This document shows positions 12,272-26,076 of a stretch of DNA of 64,000 nucleotides, piece by piece (position 1 is the stretch's first letter; each line of letters starts with the position of its first letter). The translations under genes and the position numbers were made by a program. Origin of the DNA: Amblyornis subalaris (taxonomy: Eukaryota; Chordata; Aves; Passeriformes; Ptilonorhynchidae); NCBI GenBank assembly GCA_018881555.1, contig JACAXG010000050.1, positions 5,022,001 to 5,086,000 on the forward strand. Reading direction: 5' to 3'. A model generated the notes under the pieces. The model saw nothing but the letters and a program-made list of their open reading frames with translations, was not told where the DNA came from and made no database searches.

Positions 12272-12673
12272 ACCAAGCTGTGCTGTGTTGTGAAGGGCAG
12301 AAGGCGTTCAATGTATACAGCAAAGAAGTATTTGGGGTTCATTAATTGCCTGTTGGTGATAAATTAAGAAGCAATGAGCTTGTCGATTTGTATTGTCTAT
12401 CCACTGGAGATTGTGTGTCCCTCACTCACACTAGCAAAGGAGGCAAAGCATGAATCTGTCCAGGGGGTCTGGCATGGCGCCAGAACCCAGAAACTGCCAG
12501 TAAATCAGGCTTCTACCTGAAGGGGTGATACATTTCAGTAGCCTTCATTTTTATTCAAATTTCAACAGTGGGAGCCACAAGAAACTGCAGCAGAACTTCC
12601 ATACTTGCCATTAGCTGTGAATGCAACTGTCATGTGGATGTCAAACCAGGTCAGTAAGCCTGTGTAACTTAGG

Positions 12674-12691
12674 AAATAAATAAATAAATAC
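12674..12691 (+). repeat. Short AAAT microsatellite
   Basis: About four tandem AAAT units just after the ARFGEF3 stop region. They also create overlapping AATAAA hexamers. Confidence 0.8.
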
Positions 12692-15600
12692 AAGTTGGGG
12701 GAAGGGTGCGGCTATAGGAGAAGTAAGAAGGTGACACTTTTTAGGGTAACATCTTCTCTTCAAGAACTAGCATAAGAGAGGATAGCCAACTAAAGATTAT
12801 TGTACTAACTAAAAAGGTCACTCACTAGAGAAAGTGGAAATTTATTTTGCTCTGAGAAGAGCCATTAAAGTCGTGTTTGGAGTAGCTGAAGTATGCCAGG
12901 TCTAAAATGGGTGAACCAAGCACAGACGATCCTTTCATTGCTTTTGTGGAGTATTGCTCAAAGAGAAATGGCACTGTCAAACTGCCCTCTCTACAACACT
13001 ACCCTGGCTGCCTCTTCACCTATGCCTACAGCTGAGCATTTTTCCACATGTCTAATTCTATCTAAGGGCAAAAGGAAAATTTGTTTTGCTGTTTCCTGTG
13101 GAGCTGTGGGGAAGACACACCACAGCAAATACCAGCATGTGCCAGTATCCAGCGTTCAGCTAAGCAGAGTAAAGTGTTCCAGTTTAAGCAACACTGCAGC
13201 TGTTATTCTACTGGAAATTTATGTTTGCTTATGTAGAGCTGCTGTAGCCTGGAACACCCTTATCACCATTGTTAAATGTAGCCTGTTACTCCACTTTGAG
13301 CTGAAGCAAGATGGAAAATGGTATGAAAGGGAGGTATAGTTCCTGTTTCTCTCCCATTTCTTGTCTGCTGCTGTAAATAGAAAAGGACAGATCCTCATGG
13401 AGGTACATCTGCCCTCTGTGCAGCCCTCCTATTGGGACTATTGCAATTTGCTGTCATTAGTAAGAGGGAGGAGAAGGGGGAGGATTGACTGTTGTGTTGT
13501 CAAATGCATATGTGATACTTTTCACACTAGACACAGCAAAGGGTTACCTTGCTGCACAAGTTATGTCACAGCCCCTGGGACATTTCATCTTGTACTCCCA
13601 TGCTGTATAATTTGTTGATTAGGGTTGAAATAACTTGTTTAAAATAAGTTGATTTTAATTTTGGGTAACCCCTTAATGCTGTTTTCCTAAGGCTTTTAAA
13701 ATGTGCACACCAACTAAATATACAGCTTCAGTCCCTGCTCCAAAGCATCCTAAAAATGTCATCTCTTTGTATCAGGCCTGGATTTTGCACAACTATCTGC
13801 TTTTAGCATCTTAAACATGGAAAAACAGAGGGAGCCAGGAAGCTCCACTGAACAGCCATCTCCCAAGCTGCTTTGTTTACAAAGAGTCTGACACTATCCT
13901 CCTGTCTTCTCCCTCCATTGCCTACTTCCCATTTGTCACCTGCTAGTCTTGTGCGGGGAGTATTTGTCCCGTAACTTTCTGTAGTGCCAGTCATGCTGTT
14001 TCCCTTTCTTTCAAAAGTTCCCTTTGCAAAATTGTTTAAAGGACATAAAAATTCCCTAATTTCCTACCACCTAAACTGATCTTATAAATGACTAATTTAA
14101 CAATGTTTCCAATTGTCAGTTTTCCCCCAACAGTTTTCATACTTCCTCAGGGACAGGTTAGATTAGCCTTTGGTATCTGGGAGAGTAGTAGCACAGTTTG
14201 ATTTCTGTTGCCATGTCTTTCTTACACATCTTTAGACAGAGTAAAAGGAAGGTTATATTTTCTGTTAAAGTTTTTATTTGACGTCTATACAGAACTGCTT
14301 TTAAAGCAGTGCATTAATTAGGCAACAGCAGAAAGCAGAATAATAAACCGTATTCAAAGCAGCCAGCTCTGCTGGTTTTCGTTACAAATGCATTGAATGG
14401 ATGCAGATCCTTGACGCACTGATCTAAAACTAAAGCAAAACCCTAAATTATGTTGGGGATGTAAAATTGACAACAGTACCAGTGAAATCACTCAGGACTA
14501 CAGAAGAGGCCCTAGTATCTAGGAAACACTGTGGCTATATTTTGTGGTTCAAATACAAAATCCTTCTGTAGAACAGAAAAAGCTTTAGGAGTGACAATAC
14601 CATTACTACCACCTCTCTCAAGCCCATGAACACAGTATAACCTAATGTTATCTGATTAGCCACCATCTTGACCTAAAATATAATTTCATTTCAGCTATTT
14701 ACACTACAAATACCACATTGAAAAATGAGGATGAGTAAATTTGCTATGTTGCTGTTGCCCTGTTTTAAACTTTGTCCTTCAAATTATGCACCAAGTGCCA
14801 TTGTCATCCTCAGTGCCTCTGCTCATTAACACCCCTCCATAAGAGGTCATGAGTAACTTTGGATATTTCCAGAAACGTAATTTAAAAGGAGGGGGTGAAG
14901 GAATCTTTGAAACAGCAAGCTTTACGTAGCAAAGTTCAGCATGTGCTGCTCTTACTTTTCCTTGTATGTAAAATGCTAAGCAGGTGAGGGGAGCAGCCCA
15001 TGGCCACTTCAGTAACCACTAACCTGAGATGTAGAAGCTTTCTGATGCACCTTCAAAATATAAGCAAATAGAAAAAAAATAATCGATTTGTCAGATTCTC
15101 AGCAATTTTTCTGCTAGTTAAGCCATAGACATCAGCAAGCCCCAAAGACGTAGAACAATAAATGTGTGAAGTCGCATTTCATAGATTGTGCAGTCTGTTT
15201 CATGGCTCATGACTGCCAGCGTGACACCTTCAGACCTCATAAAGCTAACTTTTAGCCCAAAAGACAAGTCTGCAAGAACAGACAGTGGTTAATGACTGCA
15301 TTCTTCTCTTTCTTTGCCCTTACTTTTTTTGTCACGTAATTTCTATAGGAGTTGGGTTTGATTTTTTTTTTTAATTGAACTAACCAGTTGTTTTTAAGAA
15401 TGACTGCCCAGTAAATTTTACTTAACTGAACTGCTTTTAAAAAAAAAAGATGTGATGGCTTGACATTCTTCTCAGGTCCCAGAACTGCACCTCTGCTGCC
15501 TTTGTCTAATTCACACTGCCCTCCTCAGGGCCACTGCAGCAAGCAGAGGCAACAACATCTCATTTTAAAATCTTGTAGGCAACTACTGACAGAGAAAGTT

Positions 15601-18600
15601 GCTGTTGTTCAGCATCACCTACCTTCAAGCACATGAAATAGCTCATCACTGTGCAAATATTTAAAGCTGGAAAAAGCAGAGCACTCACCAGGAAAGCAAT
15701 CCTTTTCTTACAGAACAGCAGGGTTTGATTCTAGCTTATATGGTCTCAGGTCATTGCATATGTTTGCACTTTATTCTGCACTGTGAACATATGCAGGCAT
15801 ATGAGATGATGTGTGTATGTACAGATATCTGTAGCTCCAATCACTGCCATATTCTGAGCATTCAGTATATTTACAGAGAGCTATCCACATTAGTAACATG
15901 TTTATCTGCTGTGTTACGTATCTCTGTCACACCAGCAATGGTTAACACAGTTGTTCTGGTACCTTTTCTGAGCATTCAGCAGCCATTGACTTACCACCAC
16001 TATTTCTTGGTTAACGTGCTTTCGTGTCTTTCAGGTGTTAAGATACAGATTTAATATGTTCCTAGGGATAAACACTCATTTGAGCATAACTGACTTAATT
16101 TAGCATATAGAAAGAATTATTAGCAAAAAACTTCTGTAGACCTGGGCAAAACTTCCCTTGTATGACTCCCAGCACAGGCAAAACAGCTTTTGTCTCATCA
16201 CAGGTAAAAAATTTATGTCCTCTGCACTATGGCTTGCTCATGTCAAGACCAAGCATGGTTAACACCTGTGACTTGTAAGGTCCTTTCTCTTTCACTTTGA
16301 GCTTCAAATTTTGTTTAAAACCTAAACCTGTAAAATTCACTGACAAATCCTCACTCGCCAAAAATATAACCCCCACCTCTAAGGACCTTATGTTACCATG
16401 TGCAGTCTTCACCTGTACTTTATATAGCAGCATCTCAGTGTTGGTATTGATTTCATGCACAGCACCGACCTGAAACCGAGTGGCAAACAAGTTAGCAAGT
16501 AGAGGGTCCAGCTCCATGTGCTGCCTGCACTTGATACCTTTCTTCACAGCTTAGGCCCGCGCTCAAAATGCTGAAGCTGTGGAAATCAATGGAAGTTAAG
16601 TAGCTAGATATCTTTAATAGTCAGGACTCAGTCCTTGAATGCTTCAATCTCTACATACGGGTTCACAAGTTCTCAGGAAAGGGGGAGTCCTGTACAGTTT
16701 TTTGTGTCACCCTCTCTGCTACTGTCCTCCATCCACCTCCTGCTTGAAAAATCCACAAGAACCAGCACATAGTCCCACCTATCCCAGCACTGCAAAATTA
16801 GAATCTTCACTTTTGCACAGATCTAGTATTAGCATGTAAGAGGCTGACCATAGCAAGTCAAAGGGATTTATTTTTTACCTAGCTCATCTATGTAGAAGCC
16901 TATTGAGAAATTGAGNGTGTGGTCTGGCTATTATCACCTTCAGCAATCCATTCTAGAAATGCCATTTCTCAGTGCTGAATTGTTTTTAATTCACAAAAAA
17001 AAAAGTGCTTTTTTTTTTCCACTTTTTTGCTCAGATCATGTCTAAGCTGGCTATTTACTCATTACTCCAGTTACAGTAATTTGTGGGGAGACCTGTGTAC
17101 GGGGCTAATCATGATATATGACACTAAATAGTTAGGTTTTTTTCAGTTTCTGATCATTCCAGAATTGTCTAACAAAATAAGGTGATGTCATCAATTTACA
17201 AAAAAAAAAGGTTTCTCTTTTTTTANTGTAAAGGACCAATTTACCGTAGCACAGAAGCACAAATGCTGGATTTTATGCAATGTAGATAAAAGCATGTGGC
17301 AGCTAGCAATCCCTCTTCACTGAGCCTCTCTGTTTTGAGTGGAGCTTCTGTAGGGATATGACCAAAGGGTCTCTTGGCAGCCCTCACCAGCAACATGCCT
17401 GGGACTCCCGGAAGTTGTACAGCTGCAAGGAAGAAGTTGTAGATCCTCTTTCTGTTGTTTCCACTAATCCCCCACAGAACATGTACTTTATATGTGACAC
17501 TAATATGATACTAAACAAACAGCTTTGGCCAAACATGCAGTGCTGGCTAAAGAAAAAACACACATGGCCTAAGTATGCATTAGTATTTTCGCTTAGTGCT
17601 CAGAGGTCTCCAAGCTGAAAACTAAAAGCAGAGGGAAGAAGAAATGCCCTAATTCTGTGGATANTAGTAAAGCTGCACTGTATGATCCTGGATTAATGCA
17701 ATAATGAGCTCGCCTGTGGAACCAGATCTCTCAAATTCCAATTTTTGGCAAAATCACAAGTTGATGTTTGTAGAGTCTCCACTGCCACATTGAATCAGGG
17801 AGCTGAGTTTATGGAAAGCATTTTTGGTTAAGAAACATGGCAACAGGATCTGTTTCAATCCTTTTACCCCAACATCTGACTTTCCAAAAGGTAGTTTATG
17901 TACCTCCTCAAATTTCAGCTAACTCCCATGGAACACCAGGGCCCTGTTTCCTATTCATGCATTTGGTTCATCTGGACTGCAGTGTAGTGCCATGCTTCCA
18001 CCAGCAGCGAGAGAGCTGAGCTAGCAGAGAGGCACAGGTACATAGGCTCAAGCAAGGGACAAATATTTCCTCCATAATCAGGCTGTGGCTCCTGAGCCCC
18101 TGGCTCTGCAGAGGAAGGCAGGACTCGGTACCAAAGAGAGAACAGCCAGGAAGGGCAGTGTATGGTGGTGAGAGAGCCCTGTAGAGCACACTCTTTGCTA
18201 GAGCAGATGGGAGCAAGAGATTGTAAGTGTGCAATGACAGCAGCAAGAACCTTCTTTCAGTTCCCCCCACTTTCTGGTCTCTGCCACTTTTCCCTCCCTC
18301 CTTTTTGTCATTATTTGTGAGACTGCAAACATACTTCTACNGGCCCTTCAGTCAGAACTGAAAGCAAGCCAAAGGGAGTGGACACTCCATTTCACCAAAG
18401 ATCTAAGCNTTTCCTGTTTGAAACTTTAAAAAAAAAAAAAATCAAATTTTATTTCCATGATGATGGCTGCCAGAGGAAGCATTTTACCACTAAATGTGAT
18501 TCCCAGGACTTAATCTCTCTAGCTGTATATTCAGGAGGAGCCAATAATACTTTTTAAGAGAGGCTATAAATCACCTTGTCAAACAAGTGCTTACATTGGG

Positions 18601-18878
18601 TTTACCTTCTGCTGAGTTCATACCTATCTGCAATTCCTTGGACTCATCCATGTCTCCTCCCTCTACTTTTCTGCTCTTCTTTAGAAGAACTACTCCCCAT
18701 GTCCACTGTGTCCTGTTGTGCCGCTAGCTTTGTATGGTCCTTGGGTGTCCAGTGGTTGGGCAGTCACTGTCAGCTGGCTTGCAAATTGTATTTTGTGTAT
18801 ATTTTATTCTGACTGAATTCTGAAATGGAAATATTTTAAAACAAAAAGTATAAACTATTTATGTTGCTTGTGTTGTAG

Positions 18879-18903
18879 AATAAAGATGCAAATGCAAAAT
18901 AAA
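18879..18903 (+). promoter_or_regulatory. Paired polyadenylation signals, likely ARFGEF3 distal end
   Basis: AATAAA at 18879-18884 and 18898-18903, followed within 30 bases by a GT/T-rich stretch (TTTGGTTTTGTCT), the usual downstream element. No 3' end data are available. Confidence 0.55.
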
Positions 18904-18905
18904 TT

Positions 18906-21900
18906 ATGCTTTGGTTTTGTCTAATGAAAGTTATTTTACAGTTCCTGATGAAGCAAAGGAACAGAGCTGAGAAAGACCCTGAAATACTTGGTATGTACTA
19001 GCAGGAACTGCAGTTTTCATGGATGACCTGAGGAATTTAGTCACTCTGAACTGCTAGGTGTTTTTGATGGGAACGGAGATGTAAACACTGTAACAAATGA
19101 GTGCTACAGCGCTTCTGGCCAAAGTCTGGGTTTTCACGGTGGAGAAGGATGAAGCTACTGAGACAGCTAAAGGTGCAAGTAGATGCCATGCAGAATTTTG
19201 AAGCATCTAGACAGGAGAAGCATTTCTCCCTCCATTTAAATGAGAACAATACTTTTGGCTGTGATTTCATTAGAGAGCTCAGAGCTCTCATTCACAGCCA
19301 AACTTCTGTTGGGTTTTTAAGCTAGGCATTCCCTGACCACAGTCGATTTAGATAGCACTCTTCAGGACTTCCCAGTAAACAGGTGTATGGATGCTGCAAT
19401 GTTTCATTCCACTAGAAATCTCCGTAAGGGCTCTCCCCATCACCTACATCCCTCTTTTGATTACAGTTGAATCAATGATGGCTCCTGCTGAAGAAAAACC
19501 TTTCATTTAATAAAAATTTTTAATGAAAACAGTAAACACCTTCTTTATATCAGCCACCCCTGCTTCTGTATGCAACTAGAATTTAAGTACTGAAGGAGGA
19601 AGTATTGGCTGGTACCCCCTTCCAGAGAATTACCGTGGGACTTCCTGACAGCAGGAGTGTTTCAGTGACAAGACATAGCATCATACAATAACCTTAGGGT
19701 ACATCTCTGTGTGCTCAGGGATGCAATCCACAGCCCAAAGGCAAGCTTTCCACATAATCTCAAGAGTGAAAATGCAGCCAGCATTTCCACCTGGCCTCAC
19801 TGGGATCTCTGGGCATGAGCTCCCACACACTGAAGCAACATAAGGTCTGGCCTTCACTGTCTGTTACATAACAGCCTCATCATCATGAAGGTTAAGAGCA
19901 GATTACAAAGCAACCACATGAGGTTGTGATGCTTTAATAATCTTACACACTTCTGGCAAAAGAGAGTGTGTTAAATCCCAACCGTCAGATCTAATTTCAT
20001 TCCAGGAAACTACCTTCTGCTGCTCCACACATCTCATTTAGATCCTATTAGAAAGATTTTCATTTCCTCCTAAACAGCGTTCAGTAATGTGAAACAGCAG
20101 CAAGTGTAAATACAGAAAGTACTGCTCCACTATTCCACCCACTCCTCATATGTACAAATTTCAAGTTGCCTTCCCACTTAGTGCTTGGGTCAGGCTAGCA
20201 TGGCTTCTTCTGCCACTGGTGCAAGAGGTCTGCACGTGGTAGAAGGGGTGAACTTGCTTTGTGCTTATCCAGAAGACACTTGTTCTTCTGTTGAGGAGCA
20301 AAGTGATAAGAACACTTGCCAAAGAAAACAGCTCTCAACAAATATTTAAAAAACAATAAAGAAAATTTTAAAAGGACTAAACAGGCACACCATTGAATCT
20401 CAAGCATTGAGTGGGTTCACTGAACTGATTCATTTTTTCACAATGTAAGTTTATCACAGGCTACACTGTGTTAATCTGTGTTAAACTAAAAGTTAAAAGG
20501 TCCCCTGATACCTAGCCAGACATCTATTCTAATTGTTATTTTTTGATAGGGTGCCAAGGGAGTGCCCAGTGTCACTACTACCATTTTACAGGTGGGATGA
20601 ACAACTGAGCAAATAAAAAATTTGTCCTTGACCTCAAGATGGCCCAAAGTATCTAAACACATGCCCTGGCCTCTTGCTTATCCCGGAGTTGTAGATCTGT
20701 GGTATAATCTGGCAAGAGAAAGAGAAGAGAAAAAAAACAAACAGCAGCAGATAGTTTACAGGAGGGGTAAAGAAAGGCAAACTAGAGATACCAGCAGGTA
20801 CTTCAGGTACAAGAGAAAAGAGAAGGGAAACACACTTAGGATGTAACGGTAGGGTTGCATAGGAGACCACTGTCACATCCGTACACCCAAGCACACCAAA
20901 AGTACCACCAGAGTAATAATGAGAACATATTTTCAGTAATCCTCCTGGAAGCATGCCCTCTCCAGGACAGATACCTCTTGATCATGTTTTCCAAATGGCA
21001 AAACCTTTTGGTTCACTGAACAAACCTGTGGCAGAATTTGAAAGAAGTAGAACAAGGCCTGGATTCTGTCCACAGAACTATGTGAAATGCAGAGTGATCT
21101 CTGATTTTGGAGACTTTGGCAAAGAAGCTAGCATCAGGATAAACCTCTTAACATCTAATATCTCTGTAAACAAACACAAATTGAACTCTTTATCCAAATG
21201 CATGACACAGTGTCCTAGAACAGTGCAGTCAGTATCCAGATTTCAAAACCCAATAGAATCCGAAATAAACCAGAACAATTTAAATGTAAGCACAGGTCAG
21301 CTAGGTTTCTTATACTAAAGAACAAAAACAAAAACAAACCCAACNTATTAGTCAGGCTGCATGTGCAATTTTCTGACTCCTGTTAGAAATCCATAGTAGT
21401 AAATCTGGTTGGTTTTTTGTTTTGTTTTTACAAGAGATTTGTACCTTTATCTACACTATAATTGCTGGGAAATCTGTATCCATAAAGGAGAGAATACTTC
21501 TGATTTGCCAGCTCTGAGGAAATATGCCCAACCTGAAGTATTTTTGTTTGCTGTGGTTAGTGTGACCACTTCTGATCTCTCATCATCTTCATTCCCTACC
21601 ACAATCAAACAAAATAACTTAAGATTAAAATAATGTGGAATACTTTCCTGCATAGCCTTTATCAATTATTTACTATGTTTTTTAATGTTACATTTTATTC
21701 CCAGCAGACTGTTTTGTACTTCAAATCTGGTTCTTTGTGCCAGAGATTACGGGGAGAGGAAGATATCAAAATAAAACTGGATAAGATGCTATACTGAAGT
21801 CTATCCCCATAAGTAATTTTGTCTAGGAGGTCAAAAAAGACAAATCTTCAAGCTTGGGAAACAATAATATCAAATATAATGAGAAAGTGAAAAATGCCTT

Positions 21901-24900
21901 TGAAAAGGTATTGGAGTAACTCATGTAAGGAGAAGAAGATGACAAGGCTCTTGNTTGGTTCACAGTGCTTACTTGCAAAAACAATCTTCCCTTGAGAAAA
22001 CACAGAAATTAGTTTCTGGGTAGAATTGCCATGGTGGCACCACAAGCACAAGGGCTGTGATAAAAATGTTACTTTAAAATCCCAGCTGCGGGGATGATCA
22101 CCGGAACAGATCTTACATCTCTGTTGCACACATTACCTTTTCTTTTAAAAGGACACTAAATAATTGAATATCTCAATGTAGGCTCTTGTGACCAGCCCCA
22201 AGCCCAAGAGAATAAAGATTATTAGTTTGCAAAGCCAACCATGAAAGGAAAAAAAAAAAAAGACAAAAAAAAAATTAAGTCTAGTTTGCTAATTTTTTCT
22301 CACAAGTTTTCAATTTTTTAGGCAGAGCTGTGCTGAGAGTGGGACAAGAAGGATGACCACTACTGAGGATCTGTTGGGAGCAGGGGNTGTGTAGGGTAGG
22401 CTGTGTTGTTCTAGACAACATCACAGATCAGCACAGATCTGCAGTGACTGCTAAAGAAAAACAGAATGAGAAAGAAGAGCTTGGGCTAGAGCACAAGGGC
22501 CAAACTACATCACTTAGAGTGTCTCTTTTGGAGCCTGAGCCATCAAACCAGGCCAGTCTGGCTGGACAAGCATCCCTCTCAAGAAGGCTTTACCCTGCAC
22601 ATGGCAAAACGTAATGTTTGCTGCCAAATACAGTTTATAAAAGCCCTAAACCCTGAAGAGCAACATCATCATGTAAATGCCTCTAACCAGTCAGGCCTGG
22701 TGCTGCCCCTACAACCTGGGCACATTTAATTGCTCACCCCTACAGNCTCCGTTCCCCACAGCAGCCACCTGGTTCCTCCTGCCATAACTCAAGTCACTTG
22801 ACATTGAGAGTGTGAGGATATGCCTGGAAAAAGGGTAAGAGGATCCCCACCCTGTAGCAGACCCAAATATCTGCCTCAGATGTTCTGTTCACAGCTCATT
22901 CCCTTTGTCCATCACTGCCCCAAGCAAAATCTACTTTTTCCTTGAAAAGAAAATCCAGATTTAATCAGCTTGGCCCCAGGCTTTCCCCACTGTAAAACTC
23001 TTGANTGACCCTGAAGCTTCACACAGGAAGAGTATTTTGCACAGCAGCATCAATGCAGCCCTGCAGGCTGAACTGGAATGCACCACGGGGCACCCTCTTC
23101 CCACTCCCTATCCAGAAGTGGGTCACTGCAGTGGATATTTTCTCAATATTCTGTCAAATGACAATAACGTCTCCTGAATTTAGGACATGACGGACTGCAC
23201 ACATGGAAGACCTGTTCAGATCATCCATCCAACAGTCTCAAGCCCCAGAGCAGAATCTTCTTTACATTTTGCTACTTGCACAATCCCTCACCTCAGCATC
23301 AGCTTCCCACAGAAGACANCCTCGCATAACTCTATACACCTTAACATCAGCTCATCATTCTTGGGCTGCAGCTTACATTTCCTGACTGAAAACCTGGCCT
23401 GTTAGTTGTAAAGCTGCCACACTGAGTAGTGATTCTCAGCAGCTCAACTGTCCAAGTATTTCTAATGTGCAATTCACCTCTAAGCATTCACACGTCCCTC
23501 AGACAACATGGGTTGTTGTTGCAAACCCATTTCATGATGGGTTTGCCATGCCACTCTCTGCTGCCAGGCTAAGCCTCTTGTTTTAAGAAACCACACTTAA
23601 AAGCCTTTGCCTTTGTGTCCATGGTTTTCTGTGGAGGGTGTTGCATGGTGCCTTGCCTTTTCTAATACCATGGCATACTTTCAAATAGCATTTCCAATCC
23701 CATGGCATACTTCCCACTTACATCTCTGTAAGCTCTAATCTCCCCAGCCCAAGGAAACTGGCAGCGCCTTTACCCCACTGTCTCGTATTCTTGTCATTAT
23801 GGCCTCGCACTGGTCAATTCTGAAATATTTTTACATTGGAAATGTCTGCCTTTATTGTTTAATTCATTCCTTTTCTCCCCTCTGCCTCCTGACATTTTAG
23901 TTTCCAGTCTATAGCTCCATTTGTAAGAGCTCTTCAGCCTTCCCCTCACAGTTTTTAGCGGGTAACTCCAGCACCTACAAGGGTAATGGCTTATCCATCA
24001 GACATTGCCCACTAACACACACGCACAAGGCACAGCAGCCAGTCAGCGTAAGCAGGACAGGCACCGCATCGAGGGTGAAGCAATATCACATGAACAGCAT
24101 CACAAGCAAAAACAACCTGTGGGGAGTTTGAGCAGCTCCCACAGAGTAACACTCAGCAGTGTTCCATGGCACCTGCAGCACCAACAGGAAACCCCAAGGA
24201 GGAGGACACCTGCCTGGGAGTCCCTCACTTCCCACCAGACTGGTGGGGAGAAGTTTGCCCTTTTCTTTGCCCCTTTGGGTACCTCTGCAGTCCATGTACA
24301 CCATTAGCTCTGTGTTACTAGCATTTATTAGCACTTATTATCATGCATTTAAGGCTGACTGACTTGCCTTTGTGTAACAAGGCTCATACCGTCAAATCTA
24401 GGCTTGACTGCAATTTTGCTGACAAGTTGAACCATTAACTAGTGCAATTGAGAAAACAAAGATCTTGCCATGTCTGCAGATTTGGGGCCTTTTTTATAGA
24501 CAAGGTTTTCTTAATGCATTTCATTTCTATAGCAAACTTTATTCTACAGGTTGCAGGAGTCTGTGCATATTCTCCCTAAGTTTGAAGTAGAAATCTTTAG
24601 CTTCAAATCAGGGGATTAAGCTTCAGGATGTGAGGTCTGAATTGGAACAGTACACAAAACACGTTTTATTTCAAGCAAAACTGTACAAAATTACTCAATT
24701 CATCTCAGTTGATGTTCTGTTAAATAATAGAGTTCAGGGAGTTTCATATGGACTCAGAAGTTCACAGATAGAAATAATTTTCTCCCTTGTCCAAAAGGGC
24801 CAAAAGCCAAAGGGAACATTTCCTTGACAACTGAGTACAACACTGAACAAGTGTATCTTGATTTTTCAAATGTGTCAAGCATTTTAACAACGGCAGATGA

Positions 24901-25572
24901 AGACTTATAGATTGATTGTTAATGACAGGACATGTCAGGGCTTCTATAAGTGTAATCAGAGACAATAACCTGTAAGAGAGTATGTTAATACCCACAGTTC
25001 TGCTGTGGAGTTGCACCTGGCTTTAAAGTGATGACAAAGGACTAATAAATTAATTTGTATTTTTTTCCACTCTGATGAAGAACTGAGCTAGTTTTAGAAG
25101 CTAGAAGAGCTATTGCTTCTCCAGCAGCACTCTCTTGACACTGGTTCCAAGCCACAATGTCAGGATGAATGATTCCTTTGGAATCTCAAGTCGGTAGATT
25201 TTTGGCAGGAGATGATACTAACCAAATCAGGCTATGAAGATGTGATCATGCTTTTGTATAAAATCTACTGTGTTACAACAAGCAGTGACACAGAGGCTGC
25301 TCCGTGGATATAGTCTCAAAAGATTTCATTCAGAGATTCACTATATTCTAGCAGAAAATTCCATCAGTTTGAGCAAAGAATTGAACACAGGACTGCAGAT
25401 AGCTTGAGAGTTCCGTATCTAAGGCCTGCCCAGCACTACACGAGGTCAACAACCAGGCTAAGCAACATCAAATACAATGAACGATAAGATAAATCTTAAA
25501 AGTTTACTTTTAAAAGCCCACCTGAAGGTTATCCATACATTCCCATTTCTCCTTAAAAGTTTATTTCCCTAT
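18906..25572. other. Intergenic DNA, no gene supported
   Basis: I find no exon with a recognisable product, no repeat family I can name and no RNA gene. Open frames are short; the longest is 121 codons (20953-21318) and is unlike any family I know. A nested inverted repeat sits at 19254-19302, and an extra AATAAA lies at 19509-19514. Confidence 0.65.
19254..19302. repeat. Nested inverted repeat (hairpin-forming)
   Basis: Outer arms TTTGGCTGTGA (19254-19264) and TCACAGCCAAA (19292-19302) pair perfectly over 11 bp. Between them is a second inverted repeat, GAGAGCTC-A-GAGCTCTC (19273-19289). Function unknown. Confidence 0.75.
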
Positions 25573-26076
25573 ATTGGTGTCATGGTTTAGGAATGGTACT
25601 TCCCAGTTTAGTGTTCCCACTGAAACTCCAAACCACACACCACTTGCTCACTGCCCCCCTTTTTCCCTCCTCCTCACCTCTGCAGAGGACTGAAGAGGAG
25701 AATTGGAGGCACAAAAGGTAAAGATCATGGGCTGAGAAAAGAACAATCTACTAGAAACAGCAATGAGATAAGACAACAAACAGTAACAGCAACATTATTA
25801 ATAACAAAAGTGTACAAAAGAGAGAGTGCAGAGATCGACCCAACCACAGCCACAGCACCCAAACCACTCCCTCTAGTCAGGACCAGCGTTACCGCACTGC
25901 TCCATCCACTATGTTTTCTCAACTGGAAGGAACCCCTTCTCCCTGGAAGAGAGTCCCTTTCTCCCCACCCCTGCAATGACATGAGGTGTTATAGAATAAC
26001 CTTCAGGTTCTGGCCATGCCCCCTCCCAGATACTGCAAAAAATTAACCCTGTCCTGTCTGGAACCAGAACAATTGG
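25573..26076 (-). mobile_element. Solo LTR with intact 5-bp target-site duplication
   Basis: The LTR proper is 25578-26071 (TGTCATGGTTTAGG to GGAACCAGAACA). It is flanked on both sides by ATTGG (25573-25577 and 26072-26076), a perfect 5-bp duplication. On the minus strand it starts TGTTCTGGTTCCAG and contains GACAGGGTTAATTTTTTGC, matching the LTR at 56975-57389 in reverse orientation. No retroviral coding region adjoins it. Confidence 0.92.

Larger units (their letters stand above)
12272..18905 (+). other. ARFGEF3: Probable long 3' UTR of ARFGEF3
   Basis: Follows the TAA stop. No splice-linked coding sequence or known repeat is seen across about 6.6 kb, and two close AATAAA hexamers end it. 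The human mRNA has, from memory, a 3' UTR of several kb, so this length is plausible. Earlier AATAAA copies at 12675-12690 (in an AAAT repeat) and 14342-14347 could serve shorter forms. A Pumilio-like TGTATATT lies shortly before the distal signals. The extent is inferred and needs transcript data. Confidence 0.55.

Noticed and set aside
20953..21318. 121-codon plus frame in intergenic DNA
   Set aside because: Starts at an ATG but has no recognisable domain or nearby promoter. Insufficient to call a gene.
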